In this document: positions 6,386-6,854 of the stretch, piece after piece
How positions within the stretch are numbered: the stretch's first letter is position 1
How the letters are laid out: each line of letters begins with the position of its first letter
Assembly (NCBI GenBank): GCA_937892025.1
Contig: CALAVA010000290.1
Span: forward strand, 1-6,854
DNA: 6,854 nucleotides
Reading direction: 5' to 3'
From: an uncultured Bacteroidales bacterium
GTDB lineage: Bacteria; Bacteroidota; Bacteroidia; Bacteroidales; WCHB1-69
The notes under the pieces: model-generated
What the model was told of the DNA's origin: nothing
The model's database searches: none
What the model saw: only the letters and a program-made list of their open reading frames with translations
Translations under genes and position numbers: made by a program

Positions 6386-6591
6386 GCATAAAAATCAATT
6401 CAATTGCATACAAATATTGGAACTTTTCCCCATTGGCAAAATTTCCCTTTTTCACCAAAGGCAACACAAAGCAAAATCTGCTGTTGTTACATAGCAAGTA
6501 TGCAACATGGACAATGTTCAGAAACCTTTGACATATATCAAGATTTTTTAGGAGTTTTATTTAATTTCACTAACTATATTCTTATTTTTTG
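6386..6591. other. Divergent intergenic region with no recognised gene
   Basis: This is the spacer between the two divergent -7 boxes. I see no convincing coding frame, strong hairpin with T tract, tandem repeat or tRNA. Short open frames on the - strand here read into ftsX out of frame and lack protein-like composition. Upstream promoter elements for both divergent genes must lie inside it. Confidence 0.5.
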
Positions 6592-6599
6592 TACCTTTG
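6592..6599 (+). promoter_or_regulatory. -7 promoter box of the right-edge gene
   Basis: TACCTTTG is an exact match to TAnnTTTG and lies 26 nt before ATG 6626, the same arrangement as at the barrel gene and ftsX. A TTTC at 6565-6568 is a weak -33 candidate at 23-nt spacing. It defines a + strand transcription unit divergent from ftsX. Confidence 0.7.
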
Positions 6600-6625
6600 T
6601 TCTTTTTAATATAAATAATGAATTG

Positions 6626-6854
6626 ATGGCAAAAATAAAATCTATTACTCGTTATATTTGTCAATATCAACGCAAAGGCATGTTTGATGAAGCACAAATA
6701 GCAACCAAAAGAAAAGTATCTTATACAGAATTTGACCAAAATAATAATAATATATTAGATATTATTTTTGATAATATGGGCAATATCGCCAATAGGATAG
6801 TGAAAGTTTTTAACACAGAAAACCTGCAAACAGAAGAGCATTCTTTTGATGGAA
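6626..6854 (+). CDS. N-terminal part of an unrecognised protein (runs off the window)
   Basis: From the ATG at 6626 the frame stays open to the window end (76 codons seen). The -7 box 26 nt upstream fits the leader length of the other genes here. There is no signal peptide or membrane segment. The N terminus is basic (MAKIKSITRYICQYQRKG). A following stretch, IIFDNMGNIANRIVKVFNTE then TEEHSFDG, resembles the start of proteins with YD-type or repeat beta-strand motifs (Y/F-D-x-x-G-N ... F-D-G), but that is a visual impression from one and a half units. No family can be assigned. The upstream TTG at 6623 is an alternative start with no added support. The opposite-strand open frame over 6557-6739 is judged a shadow because it opposes this promoter. 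Confidence 0.6.
   Translation, partial: MAKIKSITRYICQYQRKGMFDEAQIATKRKVSYTEFDQNNNNILDIIFDNMGNIANRIVKVFNTENLQTEEHSFDG

Noticed and set aside
6282..6497. Open frame on the - strand overlapping the ftsX 5' end
   Set aside because: It overlaps the ftsX start out of frame, runs through the -7 box at 6378-6385, and has no recognisable domain.
6557..6739. Open frame on the - strand at the right edge
   Set aside because: It lies opposite the well-placed + strand promoter and the coding frame at 6626; its Ile/Phe/Lys-rich composition is what AT-rich DNA gives by chance.

Overview
The window looks like a chromosomal segment of an AT-rich member of the Bacteroidota, most likely Bacteroidales. Three things point there. 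Four intergenic stretches carry the Bacteroidota -7 promoter box TAnnTTTG just upstream of a start codon (152-159, 2180-2187, 6592-6599 on the + strand and 6378-6385 on the - strand). Shine-Dalgarno sequences are weak or absent at most starts. The FtsX, outer-membrane barrel and VOC proteins have the feel of Bacteroidota family members. No tRNA, rRNA, CRISPR array, transposase or phage gene was seen.

Left part, + strand (1-2919). A gene tail ends at about 54 and is closed by a textbook intrinsic terminator (81-115). A promoter then leads into a two-gene unit: a tandem-domain VOC (glyoxalase-fold) protein (197-1261) and, 13 nt later, a classical short-chain dehydrogenase (1275-2060). Both end in basic, partly hydrophobic tails and probably act in one pathway, but the substrate cannot be read from sequence. 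After about 150 nt with its own promoter comes a secreted outer-membrane beta-barrel protein (best start 2215, end 2919).

Central and right part, - strand (2920-6352). Four genes are packed head to tail with gaps of 29, 3 and 2 nt behind one recognisable promoter (-7 box at 6378-6385). In transcription order they are ftsX (cell-division permease-like protein), rmlA (glucose-1-phosphate thymidylyltransferase), an NAD-dependent sugar epimerase/dehydratase, and a Cas4-like PD-(D/E)XK nuclease with a probable four-cysteine Fe-S site. RmlA and the epimerase plausibly make or modify nucleotide sugars for surface glycans. Their placement between a division gene and a nuclease is unusual. The nuclease gene converges on the barrel gene with no intergenic base at all.

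Right edge. Divergent from ftsX, a fourth promoter (6592-6599) precedes the start of a + strand gene (6626 to beyond the window) that I do not recognise.

No clearly new defence or mobile system is visible. The best leads are the stand-alone Cas4-like nuclease inside the ftsX/sugar gene cluster and the VOC-SDR pair with altered active-site positions.
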